From Candidatus Nomurabacteria bacterium (GTDB lineage Bacteria; Patescibacteriota; Minisyncoccia; Phycocordibacterales; UBA9973), in assembly GCA_021413565.1 (NCBI GenBank), contig JAIOQC010000062.1, forward strand, positions 1-6,315: a stretch of 6,315 nucleotides of DNA. Direction: 5' to 3'. Below the pieces are notes generated by a model. That model worked only from the letters and a program-made list of their open reading frames with translations, did not search any database and was not told where the DNA came from. The position numbers and the translations under genes are program-made. Each line of letters begins with the position of its first letter. The stretch's first letter is position 1. This document shows, one piece after another, positions 1 to 5,537 of the stretch.

Positions 1-444
1 ATTGGTTATGAAGTTGATTCAGGTGTTTCTGAAAATGATGTCGTCAATATTCTCTCTGGCAATAAAGTCACTATGACTCTTGATTCTTTTCCAAAAGAAG
101 TTTTCCAAGGTACTGTATTTTATATTGCTCCTGCTGAAACAACTACAGGTGGTGTTGTTAGTTATGAAGTCAAAATTGCTTTTGATGCAAACGACCCTCG
201 ACTCAAGAGTGGACTCACTGCCAATATTGACATCAAAACAAATTACAAAGAAAGTGTATTAATTCTTCCTCAGTATGCAATTTTGCAAAACGACGAAGGT
301 ACATTTGTGGAAGTCCTAGATGGCAAAAAAACTAAACAAAATAAAGTAGAACTTGGTATTTCGGATTCTTTTGGTAATGTAGAAATTATCTCTGGTGTAA
401 CAGAAGGGGAGCAAGTTCTCAGTATTGGACTAAAGTCAAAATAA
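1..444 (+). CDS. Periplasmic adaptor (MacA/HlyD-like) subunit of ABC exporter, 5'-truncated by the window
   Basis: The reading frame is open from base 1, so only the last 147 residues of a longer protein are present; the ATG at 73 is internal. The visible part fits the C-terminal half of an HlyD/MacA-type membrane-fusion protein. A beta-barrel segment carries a stretch resembling the family's 'v.i.fd..dprLksGltAnidI' signature (DPRLKSGLTANIDI). It is followed by the membrane-proximal domain, with 'VLILPQYAI' and the closing 'VEIISGVTEGEQVLSIG', which is typical for the end of these proteins. In the family, such adaptors sit outside the cytoplasmic membrane and couple a MacB-type ABC transporter to export of peptides, lipids or toxic compounds. 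The ATPase gene begins 24 bp downstream, so the three genes form an operon. The substrate cannot be read from the sequence. Confidence 0.87.
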   Translation: MGYEVDSGVSENDVVNILSGNKVTMTLDSFPKEVFQGTVFYIAPAETTTGGVVSYEVKIAFDANDPRLKSGLTANIDIKTNYKESVLILPQYAILQNDEGTFVEVLDGKKTKQNKVELGISDSFGNVEIISGVTEGEQVLSIGLKSK

Positions 445-468
445 TATTTTAACTTTTCCTTTTCTAAA

Positions 469-1179
469 ATGATGATTGAAATAAAAGATTTAAAAAAGGA
501 ATATTTCGAACAAGAAATACCCACTCAGGCTTTGCGTGGGGTTAATTTCTCTATAGAGAAAGGGGAGTTCGTATCTATCATGGGTCCATCTGGCTCAGGT
601 AAATCAACATTACTGCACATCTTGAGTTTTCTGGATCGTCCAACTGGTGGAGTGTACAAATTTCTCGGCAAAAGTATCGATGAAATGAGCGACAAGGAAC
701 TGGCTCGTGTTCGCAATTCTGATATGGGATTCGTCTTTCAATCTTTCAATTTACTCTCTCGTTTGTCTGTCTATGACAATGTAGAAATCCCACTTTTGTA
801 TTCAGATATTCCAGCAATTAAGCGTAAGGGTATTGTTGAAGAAGTTGTGCGTTCTGTTGGGCTTGAAGATAAATTACATACTGAAGCCGGTAGGCTCTCT
901 GGTGGGCAGAAGCAACGTGTTGCTATTGCTCGTGCGCTTGTGACTGATCCGAGTGTGATTTTCGCTGACGAACCCACTGGCAACTTGGATTCTCAGTCAG
1001 GTTTACAAGTAATGGAAATACTTGCGTCGTTGAATAAAAAAGGACGCACTGTCATTCTAGTCACGCACGAAACAGAAACAGCAGGATTTGCAAATCGTAT
1101 TATTAGAATTAAAGATGGCGTAGTTGAGAGCGATAAGGCTATTACTTCTAATCGAGTCCTTAATGGCTCACTAAAATAA
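469..1179 (+). CDS. MacB/LolD-type ABC transporter ATP-binding protein
   Basis: This 236-residue ABC ATPase has all key motifs: Walker [10 protein letters not shown] (residues 39-47), Q-loop Gln91 (FVFQSFNLL), signature LSGGQKQR (143-150), Walker B VIFADE (163-168) with catalytic Glu168, D-loop NLDS (172-175) and H-loop His200. The '[17 protein letters not shown]' region and '[10 protein letters not shown]' are characteristic of the LolD/MacB/FtsE group, which powers mechanotransmission-type transporters rather than ordinary importers. It lies 24 bp after the adaptor gene and 1 bp before the permease gene, so it should dimerise beneath that permease. Two adjacent ATG codons (469 and 472) are both possible starts. 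Neither has a Shine-Dalgarno sequence; the upstream bases are pyrimidine-rich (cttttccttttct). Length is normal for the family. Confidence 0.96.
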   Translation: MMIEIKDLKKEYFEQEIPTQALRGVNFSIEKGEFVSIMGPSGSGKSTLLHILSFLDRPTGGVYKFLGKSIDEMSDKELARVRNSDMGFVFQSFNLLSRLSVYDNVEIPLLYSDIPAIKRKGIVEEVVRSVGLEDKLHTEAGRLSGGQKQRVAIARALVTDPSVIFADEPTGNLDSQSGLQVMEILASLNKKGRTVILVTHETETAGFANRIIRIKDGVVESDKAITSNRVLNGSLK

Positions 1180-1180
1180 T

Positions 1181-2431
1181 ATGATTTTTCAAGACGCTTT
1201 CAAATCTGCAACTCGAAGTCTAACGCACGGCAAAATGCGTTCTATTCTCACAATGTTAGGTATTGTGATTGGTATTTCTTCTGTGATTATCTTGATGTCT
1301 GTTGGGCAATCAGCTCAAAAACTTATATTGGGTCAAGTTCAAAGCATTGGTTCTAATTTGATTATTATTGCACCAGGTGCTCCTAATGATGGTAAGTTTT
1401 CTTCTCCCGCATCTTCCCAGGGAATTATTATTACAAGTTTACAGTTAAGGGATGTAGATGCACTAGAACGAGAATCTTCTATTGACGATGCTGTTCCACT
1501 TGTTAGTGGTCAGGCTGAAGTTGTATATGGTAATAATGACAAGACTATTAATTACCAAGGTTCAACTTCCAGTATTTTCCCAGTTCGTAATTTAGAAATA
1601 GGGAAGGGTTTTGCTTTTACCAAGTCTGATGTAGATTCTGCCAATCAGGTTGCAGTTATTGGTCCTGATTTAGCAGAAACTCTTTTTGGGCCCTCACTTT
1701 CTCCAATCAATAAAACAATTCGTGTTAAAAATGTTTCTTTTAGAATTGTTGGTGTTTTGAAACAAGGAGGTGTTGGAGCATTCGGTGTTGATCAAGGTAA
1801 TTTAGTAATTGTTCCCATTACAGTGGCTCAGAAACAATTGCTCGGCACAACACATCTCAATACTATTTTAGTTCAAGCAAATGCAAATTATGATATTGAA
1901 TTCGTAAAGTCCAGAATTACTTTCGCATTACGACAAAATCATGGAATTACTGATGTAAAGAAAGATGATTTCACTATTCAAACTCAAGCCGACATCTTGG
2001 AGATTTTAGGTAGCATTACATCAATTCTTACTATTTTCTTGGCTGCCATAGCATCTATTTCATTAGTAGTTGGTGGTATTGGTATTATGAATATAATGCT
2101 TGTGTCAGTTACCGAGCGTACTCGTGAGATTGGTTTGCGTAAAGCAGTCGGTGCAACAAATGAAGATATTCTTCAGCAATTTTTAATTGAATCTGTCTTA
2201 TTGACCTCCATTGGTGGTGTCATTGGGATTCTAATGGGGGCTGTTGTTGTCGGTTTGATTTATATTGTTCTGACAACTTTCTTTGTATCAATTGGCTGGG
2301 TTTTTGCTTTTCCTATTTCAGCTGTTATTCTTGGTCTTTTAGTTTCTGGTTTGTCTGGTATCGCCTTTGGTATTTATCCAGCACGTCAGGCTGCCCGCAA
2401 GAATCCTATAGATGCATTGCGGTATGAATAA
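1181..2431 (+). CDS. MacB-type ABC transporter permease (FtsX domain)
   Basis: This is a 416-residue permease of the MacB/FtsX superfamily. It has an N-terminal membrane segment (about residues 22-42) right after the motif 'LTHGKMRSILTMLGIVIG', an extracytoplasmic MacB periplasmic core domain (about 45-265), and three C-terminal membrane segments (about 281-308, 335-363 and 377-399). The conserved cytoplasmic coupling segment 'GIGIMNIMLVSVTERTREIG' (300-319) is followed by LRKAVGA. The C-terminus 'YPARQAARKNPIDALRYE' is also a family hallmark. Such permeases do not form a classical channel; ATP-driven movement is passed through the membrane to the periplasmic domain and adaptor. It starts 1 bp after the ATPase stop codon with no ribosome-binding site, so translational coupling is likely. 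The exported compound is unknown. Confidence 0.96.
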   Translation: MIFQDAFKSATRSLTHGKMRSILTMLGIVIGISSVIILMSVGQSAQKLILGQVQSIGSNLIIIAPGAPNDGKFSSPASSQGIIITSLQLRDVDALERESSIDDAVPLVSGQAEVVYGNNDKTINYQGSTSSIFPVRNLEIGKGFAFTKSDVDSANQVAVIGPDLAETLFGPSLSPINKTIRVKNVSFRIVGVLKQGGVGAFGVDQGNLVIVPITVAQKQLLGTTHLNTILVQANANYDIEFVKSRITFALRQNHGITDVKKDDFTIQTQADILEILGSITSILTIFLAAIASISLVVGGIGIMNIMLVSVTERTREIGLRKAVGATNEDILQQFLIESVLLTSIGGVIGILMGAVVVGLIYIVLTTFFVSIGWVFAFPISAVILGLLVSGLSGIAFGIYPARQAARKNPIDALRYE

Positions 2432-2436
2432 AAAAA

Positions 2437-2463
2437 GAGCCCGTTGATTTCTCAACAAGGCTC
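2437..2463 (-). terminator. Intrinsic terminator of the leftward orphan gene, in the convergent gap with the permease gene
   Basis: GAGCC (2437-2441) pairs with GGCTC (2459-2463), and GTTGA (2443-2447) pairs with TCAAC (2452-2456) around a TTTC loop. On the minus strand the stem is followed directly by seven U (complement of 2430-2436), the classic intrinsic terminator form. On the plus strand there is no U tract, so it stops the rightward exporter operon poorly, if at all. Confidence 0.8.
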
Positions 2464-2501
2464 CCCTCAACACTAAAACACTAAACAACAAACCGTCTCG
2501 G

Positions 2502-2873
2502 TTATTTTAATAACTTTCGGTAACCAATTACCGGTAATACACCATTGGAAACTAATCCAGAATTTTTTCCATGAGCAGATTTTATCTCATGGACGCAAGC
2601 ATTCCACGCTTTTAGCAATTCTGCCTTCTCTGCCTTTGTAACAAAAAAGAATTTATCGATATTGTAAGGAGACCAGGCTATGGTGTCCCAAACTAATTTC
2701 ATAAATGATGTAAATGTTTTTACCATCACCCATATTGCATGGTAAATGACGATAGGGTGCATTCTGAAGGTTGCTTTTATATAAGCTTCCTTCGTAATTT
2801 CTGCAATGTTTTTGTAGACGTTTTTGCTTTTAACAAATAACTGTTGTTTTGTAACGATTTTTAGCTTTTTCAT
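2502..2873 (-). CDS. Hypothetical basic protein, 123 aa, unrecognised
   Basis: I do not recognise this protein. It is lysine-rich, with a basic N-terminus (MKKLKIVTKQQLFVKSK). A central aromatic and hydrophobic stretch (about residues 38-70, with IVIYHAIWVMV, FMKLVWDTIAW and SPYNIDKFFF) could be amphipathic or membrane-associated. It has one cysteine (93) and a Gly-rich C-terminal part ending in YRKLLK. There is no clear signal peptide or catalytic motif. That it is a real gene rests on context: a near-consensus promoter 20-odd bp upstream, a U-tailed terminator just past its stop, and no competing frame on the other strand. The start at 2873 is the first ATG after the promoter and lacks a Shine-Dalgarno sequence. 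It is a single-gene transcript, divergent from the SIMPL gene. Confidence 0.75.
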   Translation of the reverse strand: MKKLKIVTKQQLFVKSKNVYKNIAEITKEAYIKATFRMHPIVIYHAIWVMVKTFTSFMKLVWDTIAWSPYNIDKFFFVTKAEKAELLKAWNACVHEIKSAHGKNSGLVSNGVLPVIGYRKLLK

Positions 2874-2899
2874 AATCGGTATTTTTTTAGTTTAGGTAA

Positions 2900-2927
2900 A
2901 TCATACCACCATGTACTTATTTGTCAA
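2900..2927 (-). promoter_or_regulatory. Sigma-70-type promoter for the leftward orphan gene
   Basis: Read on the minus strand there is a perfect TTGACA -35 (2927-2922), a 16-bp spacer and a TATGAT -10 (2905-2900) preceded by TGG, which gives an extended -10. The predicted start is near 2893, leaving a 5' leader of about 20 nt before the ATG at 2873. No ribosome-binding site is visible in that leader. Confidence 0.75.
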
Positions 2928-2944
2928 CATACTTATCAACATAT
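2921..2944. repeat. 12-bp tandem repeat between divergent promoters (candidate operator)
   Basis: TTGTCAACATAC (2921-2932) is followed directly by TTATCAACATAT (2933-2944), identical at 10 of 12 positions. The first copy contains the -35 of the leftward promoter and the second copy contains the likely -35 of the rightward promoter. One factor bound here could act on both genes. The regulator is unknown, and AT-rich chance similarity cannot be excluded. Confidence 0.4.
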
Positions 2945-2960
2945 CTAAATATGCTATAAT
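2933..2960 (+). promoter_or_regulatory. Extended -10 promoter giving a leaderless SIMPL mRNA
   Basis: A perfect TATAAT (2955-2960) is preceded by TGC, which gives a TGnTATAAT extended -10. A weaker -35, TTATCA (2933-2938), lies 16 bp upstream. The usual 6-7-nt distance from the -10 places the transcription start at 2966-2967, on or next to the A of the ATG at 2967. The mRNA should therefore have no 5' leader. Confidence 0.75.
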
Positions 2961-2966
2961 AAAATC

Positions 2967-3755
2967 ATGGAAACAATATTTACAAACAAAAATTTTACTA
3001 AAGCAGGTATTGCTCTAGTTGTCGTATTATCATTATTTGTTCTCGCTCTTTTTATTAACGAAGTTAAGTCTTCAAGTTATATTGGTCAACAAAATATCCC
3101 TACAATCTCTGTTTCTGGAGTAGGGGATGTTATGGCAGTTTCAGATATTGCCACACTTTCTATTAATCTAAGTTACGATGGCAAGACAGCCACTGAAGCA
3201 CAAAAACTTCTAAACGAATCTATTACAAAGACAGTTGATTATTTGAAATCTCAGAAAATTGAGGAGAAAGATATCAAGTCTGAGTATGGAGGACTCTCTC
3301 CAAAGTATTCTTATGACCAAGTGGTATGTATTACATACCCATGTCCACAAAAAGAACCAAAGATTATTGGCTACACTGCTAGTCAATCAATCACCGTAAA
3401 GGTTCGTGCTGTTGATACTGCAAGTGAAATACGTACAGGTCTAGTTGCTGTGGGTGTTACTAATATATCTGGCCCAACTTTCTCTATTGACGATGAAGAT
3501 ACTTTCAAAGAGCAGGCTCGTGCTAAAGCAATAGAAGATGCACAAGAAAAGGCAGAAGTTCTAGCCAAGCAACTCGGTGTTCGCTTGGGCAAGATTACAA
3601 GTTTCTCTGAAAATAGTGGTGGTTTCTATCCAATGTATGATGCTAAAGTTATGATGTCAGGTAGTGCCTCATCTGAGGTAGCACCTGCTCCAACACTTCC
3701 AAAAGGGGAGAATAAGATTACTTCAAATGTAAATATTACATACGAGATAAAGTAA
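2967..3755 (+). CDS. SIMPL (DUF541) domain protein, membrane-anchored
   Basis: This is a 262-residue SIMPL/DUF541-family protein (the YggE/BP26 group). An N-terminal signal-anchor segment (about residues 14-30, GIALVVVLSLFVLALFI) is followed by the domain start 'ISVSGVGDVMAVSDIATLSINL' region (about 47-68). Later come the helix-rich motif 'ARAKAIEDAQEKAEVLAKQL' (184-203) with GVRLGKI, and the closing strand ITSNVNITYEIK. The chain should be extracytoplasmic and tethered to the membrane. Two cysteines five residues apart (C121, C126, in CITYPC) could form a disulfide. Family members are linked to oxidative-stress tolerance or form oligomeric rings, but the biochemical role is not settled. The start is set by the promoter, which lies only 6 bp upstream. 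It is a single-gene transcript closed by the hairpin at 3771-3808. Confidence 0.92.
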   Translation: METIFTNKNFTKAGIALVVVLSLFVLALFINEVKSSSYIGQQNIPTISVSGVGDVMAVSDIATLSINLSYDGKTATEAQKLLNESITKTVDYLKSQKIEEKDIKSEYGGLSPKYSYDQVVCITYPCPQKEPKIIGYTASQSITVKVRAVDTASEIRTGLVAVGVTNISGPTFSIDDEDTFKEQARAKAIEDAQEKAEVLAKQLGVRLGKITSFSENSGGFYPMYDAKVMMSGSASSEVAPAPTLPKGENKITSNVNITYEIK

Positions 3756-3770
3756 CTCATCTTTATGTAA

Positions 3771-3808
3771 ATATAAAAACACAAGCCTACAGGCTTGTGT
3801 TTTTATAT
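3771..3808. terminator. Perfect 17-bp terminator hairpin after the SIMPL gene
   Basis: 3771-3787 is exactly complementary to 3792-3808 around a TACA loop. The stem has a GC-rich top (CAAGCC/GGCTTG) and an A-tract/U-tract base (GTTTTTATAT on the plus side, with the matching U tract on the minus side). It should terminate in both directions, although only the rightward gene needs it here. Confidence 0.85.
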
Positions 3809-3820
3809 GGATATGCTAAC

Positions 3821-3849
3821 TTGATATTAAGTAATTACACAACTAAATA
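3821..3849 (+). promoter_or_regulatory. Possible promoter for the second orphan gene
   Basis: TTGATA (3821-3826, 5 of 6 to consensus) lies 17 bp from a poor -10 (TAAATA, 3844-3849, 3 of 6). If used, transcription would begin 1-3 nt before the ATG at 3858, giving another nearly leaderless mRNA. A promoter is needed here because a strong terminator precedes the gene, but its exact position is uncertain. Confidence 0.35.
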
Positions 3850-3857
3850 CAAATTGT

Positions 3858-4241
3858 ATGCGAAACGATTCAAAAAAACTCGGCAAAAAATCAACAGCAA
3901 AAGTTGTTTTAAGTGATGTTCCAAAGAACCTCTCCATGACAGAAAAAAATCTTTGGAATATTATTGAAAAAGACAAGCACATTAGTTGTCGCCTCAAAGA
4001 AGCACTCAAAGAAGCATTCTTCTTTTACCTAAAGAAAGCCAAAAGAACTTTGAAGAGCGAAATGACATCAAGAGAGATTGAGATGTTAAATTCCAGACTT
4101 ACTCCTGTTTTTTTGGATGGTAAGCCAATTCATTTTGTAGAAGAGGGTAGGTATTTGGGCGTAAAAGAAGGCCCTCAACCATCAGTGTACACATTGCCCA
4201 TAGTTAATCATCAAATCAATTCGTCAGGGAAGTTTGCTTAA
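3858..4241 (+). CDS. Hypothetical basic protein, 127 aa, unrecognised
   Basis: I do not recognise this protein. The first 20 residues are strongly basic and Ser/Lys-rich (MRNDSKKLGKKSTAK). A predicted helical middle follows (about residues 28-85, including LKEALKEAFFFYLKKAKRTL), with charged heptad-like spacing. The C-terminal third is mixed and Pro/Gly-containing (TPVFLDGKPIHFVEEG, then GVKEGPQPSVYTLP). There are no membrane segments, signal peptide or catalytic signature. The shape could suit a nucleic-acid- or ribosome-associated protein, but that is only inference from charge. It is bounded by terminators on both sides, so it is probably a one-gene transcript. The ATG lacks a Shine-Dalgarno sequence and shares the upstream context AATTGTATG with secE. 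Confidence 0.75.
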   Translation: MRNDSKKLGKKSTAKVVLSDVPKNLSMTEKNLWNIIEKDKHISCRLKEALKEAFFFYLKKAKRTLKSEMTSREIEMLNSRLTPVFLDGKPIHFVEEGRYLGVKEGPQPSVYTLPIVNHQINSSGKFA

Positions 4242-4261
4242 ACAACCCACACATTATCTTC

Positions 4262-4288
4262 AAAAATCCTGCTATTTGCAGGATTTTT
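4262..4288 (+). terminator. Intrinsic terminator after the second orphan gene
   Basis: AAAAATCCTGC (4262-4272) pairs perfectly with GCAGGATTTTT (4278-4288) around a TATTT loop and is followed by CTTT. The position 21 bp past the stop codon, and just before the secE promoter, fits a transcription boundary. Confidence 0.85.
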
Positions 4289-4298
4289 CTTTGCCTGA

Positions 4299-4327
4299 TT
4301 GACTTTACAAGCCCGCAAGAGTATTAT
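4299..4327 (+). promoter_or_regulatory. Strong sigma-70-type promoter of the secE-nusG-rplK unit
   Basis: TTGACT (4299-4304) and TATTAT (4322-4327), each 5 of 6 to consensus, are separated by exactly 17 bp. The predicted start is near A4334, giving a 5' leader of about 143 nt before the secE ATG. Its place immediately after a terminator and before core translation and secretion genes supports it. Confidence 0.82.
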
Positions 4328-4333
4328 GTACCT

Positions 4334-4476
4334 ATAAGCCCTCCGGGGTGGTTTTTAATAAAAGGAAGACCTTTTGTTCCGACAGTGCTCGGGTGGTATA
4401 CATGAGATTACTCATTTATACGCTCCTCTCTTGTCGTAATAAGAGTTAGTTATAAATAGTTAAATCTATCAATTGT
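4334..4476 (+). promoter_or_regulatory. Hairpin-rich 5' leader upstream of secE
   Basis: At least four local hairpins can be drawn: AAAAGG/CCTTTT with an AAGA loop (4360-4375); CCGA/TCGG (4379-4392); GTATA-C-ATGAG with CTCAT-T-TATAC (4396-4421, loop ATTA); and CTCTT/AAGAG (about 4428-4445). A short direct repeat, CTCCGGGGTGGT (4341-4352) and CTCGGGTGGT (4388-4397), marks two similar modules. This is too long and too structured to be a plain leader in a genome that otherwise omits leaders, so a cis-regulatory RNA is plausible. It does not match a tRNA, although tRNA-Trp often precedes secE in other bacteria. The class and ligand are unknown. Confidence 0.5.
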
Positions 4477-4671
4477 ATGAACAAAACCATTGAATTTCTT
4501 AAAGAAGTAAAGGCTGAAGCAAAACATGTTACTTGGCCAAGTCGCAGTCAGACTATCTCTTATACTGTGGCTGTTTTACTTATATCAGGCATTTCCGCAT
4601 ATTTCCTCGGCTTCTTCGATTCTATTTTTTCACAAGGTCTTGGTTGGTTACTTTCAAAAGTAAATTATTAA
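4477..4671 (+). CDS. secE: Preprotein translocase subunit SecE
   Basis: This is a 64-residue single-span SecE, the essential clamp of the SecYEG protein-conducting channel in the cytoplasmic membrane. The amphipathic cytoplasmic helix 'FLKEVKAEAKHVTWPSRSQT' (residues 7-26) carries the family hallmark of an acidic/basic helix followed by V-TWPSR. The single membrane segment covers about residues 28-48 (SYTVAVLLISGISAYFLGFF), followed by a short tail ending in GLGWLLSKVNY. Length is normal for the minimal SecE of most bacteria. The position directly upstream of nusG and rplK is the classic order and confirms the call. The start lacks a Shine-Dalgarno sequence. An inverted repeat, GTAAATTA-T-TAATTTAC, spans its stop codon (4660-4676). 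Confidence 0.96.
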   Translation: MNKTIEFLKEVKAEAKHVTWPSRSQTISYTVAVLLISGISAYFLGFFDSIFSQGLGWLLSKVNY

Positions 4672-4683
4672 TTTACATTAGGA

Positions 4684-4711
4684 GTATTGTTTATTAAATT
4701 ATAAACAATAC
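4684..4711 (+). other. Perfect 11-bp hairpin in the secE-nusG gap
   Basis: GTATTGTTTAT (4684-4694) pairs exactly with ATAAACAATAC (4701-4711) around a TAAATT loop. There is no following U tract, so it is not an ordinary terminator. It may act as an RNA stability or processing element, or may present the downstream start by keeping the following 19 nt single-stranded. Confidence 0.5.
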
Positions 4712-4730
4712 AACTTCACTATTATATTTT

Positions 4731-5282
4731 ATGGCAAAACAAGAATTACAAGGAGAGAGAAATTGGTATGCAATTCATACTTATGCAGGTTATGAAAATG
4801 CAGTGATGCGTAACTTACGTCAGCGTATTGATTCTCTTGGCATGCATGACAAGATTTTTGCAGTTGTTGTTCCAACAGAAAAGAAAATCAAAATCAAAGC
4901 AGGTAAACGTATAGAAGTTGAAGAAAAGATATACCCTGGTTATGTTTTAGCAGATATGATTGTGGATGATAATTCTTGGTATGTTGTTCGTAATACTCCT
5001 CGTGTTACAGGTTTCGTTGGGGCAGGGGTTAACCCAGTTCCTCTTGATAAGCAAGAAATCGATGCTCTTTTTAGTCGAATGGAAAAAGCGAATGGTTCAG
5101 GTAAACACCAGATTGATGTAGAAGTCGATGAAATCGTTCGCATTGCTGATGGTCCATTCAAAGACCTAGAAGGTAAGGTCAACGCTGTTGATTTAGAGCG
5201 TGGAAAGGTTAAGGTTTTGGTTTCTATGTTTGGACGCGAGACTCCTGTTGAACTGGACTTCCTCCAAATTAAAAAGTTATAA
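4731..5282 (+). CDS. nusG: Transcription termination/antitermination factor NusG
   Basis: This is a 183-residue NusG of typical length. The NGN domain (about residues 10-115) starts with NWYAIHTYAGYENAVMRNL and includes the RNA-polymerase-binding stretch with VPTEKK, the hallmark 'YPGYVLADM' (68-76) and RNTPRVTGFVG (87-97). The C-terminal KOW domain (about 132-183) includes EIVRIADGPFKDLEGKV, GKVKVLVSMFGR and ETPVELDF. NusG binds RNA polymerase through the NGN domain and contacts S10 or Rho through KOW, linking transcription with translation and modulating pausing. It follows secE by 59 bp. The AUG sits after TATATTTT with no Shine-Dalgarno sequence, the same context as rplK. Confidence 0.98.
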   Translation: MAKQELQGERNWYAIHTYAGYENAVMRNLRQRIDSLGMHDKIFAVVVPTEKKIKIKAGKRIEVEEKIYPGYVLADMIVDDNSWYVVRNTPRVTGFVGAGVNPVPLDKQEIDALFSRMEKANGSGKHQIDVEVDEIVRIADGPFKDLEGKVNAVDLERGKVKVLVSMFGRETPVELDFLQIKKL

Positions 5283-5294
5283 AATTACTTCATC

Positions 5295-5370
5295 TGCGGC
5301 GTTGTGTTCAAGAATTATTCGGTCAATGTATAAATATACATCTTCCTCATAATTCTTTCCACGCCTTGCA
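5295..5370 (+). promoter_or_regulatory. 76-nt rod-like foldback in the rplK leader (candidate r-protein control RNA)
   Basis: Three nested helices can be drawn. TGC-GGCGT (5295-5302) pairs with ACGCC-TT-GCA (5361-5370, TT bulged). AAGAATTAT (5310-5318) pairs exactly with ATAATTCTT (5349-5357). ATGTATA (5326-5332) pairs with TATACAT (5335-5341). An asymmetric 7/3 internal loop (TGTGTTC / TCC) separates the first two. An extended rod with an asymmetric loop is a common form for ribosomal-protein binding sites in mRNA, and the L11 operon leader is autogenously controlled in other bacteria by L1. The function here is inferred from position and fold only. Confidence 0.5.
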
Positions 5371-5537
5371 TCTAAAGCAATTTAATAACTTTTTTAAGTT
5401 TCTTGTTCAACTTTGACTCATTTAATCAATTTTAATCATTTGTTTCAGAAGATTGATTTTGAGGGGTAAACATGTTACATTAAAGCCTGTTACGCTCAAA
5501 GCTTCAAATTTAATCGTATCAAATAAGTATATATTTT
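5371..5537 (+). promoter_or_regulatory. Distal rplK leader: second hairpin and Shine-Dalgarno-led mini-ORF
   Basis: AATCAAT (5424-5430) can pair with ATTGATT (5452-5458). Directly after it lies GAGGGG (5461-5466), the best Shine-Dalgarno-like sequence in the window, 5 nt before an ATG (5472). That ATG opens a three-codon frame, M-L-H-stop (5472-5483), which then leaves 54 nt before rplK. A TTGACT (5413-5418) has no convincing -10 at the right distance, so I do not call a promoter here. Confidence 0.3.

Noticed and set aside
270..983. Minus-strand open frames inside the adaptor and ATPase genes (270-524, 525-716, 771-983)
   Set aside because: They are antisense shadows of clear coding sequence and have no family features.
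2921..2944. DnaA boxes (TTATCAACA resembles TTATNCACA)
   Set aside because: Both copies break the conserved CACA core, only two sites are present, and the context is a divergent promoter, not an origin.
4388..4400. T-box-like GGGTGGTA in the secE leader
   Set aside because: It matches the first eight bases of the T-box core, but the following CCGCG, the antiterminator helix, a specifier stem and a terminator are absent, and the downstream genes are not amino-acid related.
4331..4440. tRNA-Trp, which often precedes secE
   Set aside because: No acceptor stem, D-loop or TTCGA T-loop can be assembled from this region, and no CCA anticodon stem-loop is seen.
4402..4449. 15-codon leader peptide frame (starts MRLLIY) in the secE leader, 5 nt after GGGTGG
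   Set aside because: Its start codon is buried in the 4396-4421 hairpin and GGGTGG is a poor ribosome-binding site. The frame has no attenuator-like codon run. I could not support it as a gene.
4428..4450. L11-binding-site mimicry of 23S rRNA (CGTAATA in the secE leader)
   Set aside because: Only a 7-nt match to the 23S GTPase-centre sequence. The rest of the fold is not reproduced, so chance is more likely.
5413..5440. A separate promoter for rplK (TTGACT at 5413)
   Set aside because: The nearest -10-like sequence, TAATCA at 5433, is only 14 bp away and matches poorly. Read-through from nusG explains rplK expression.
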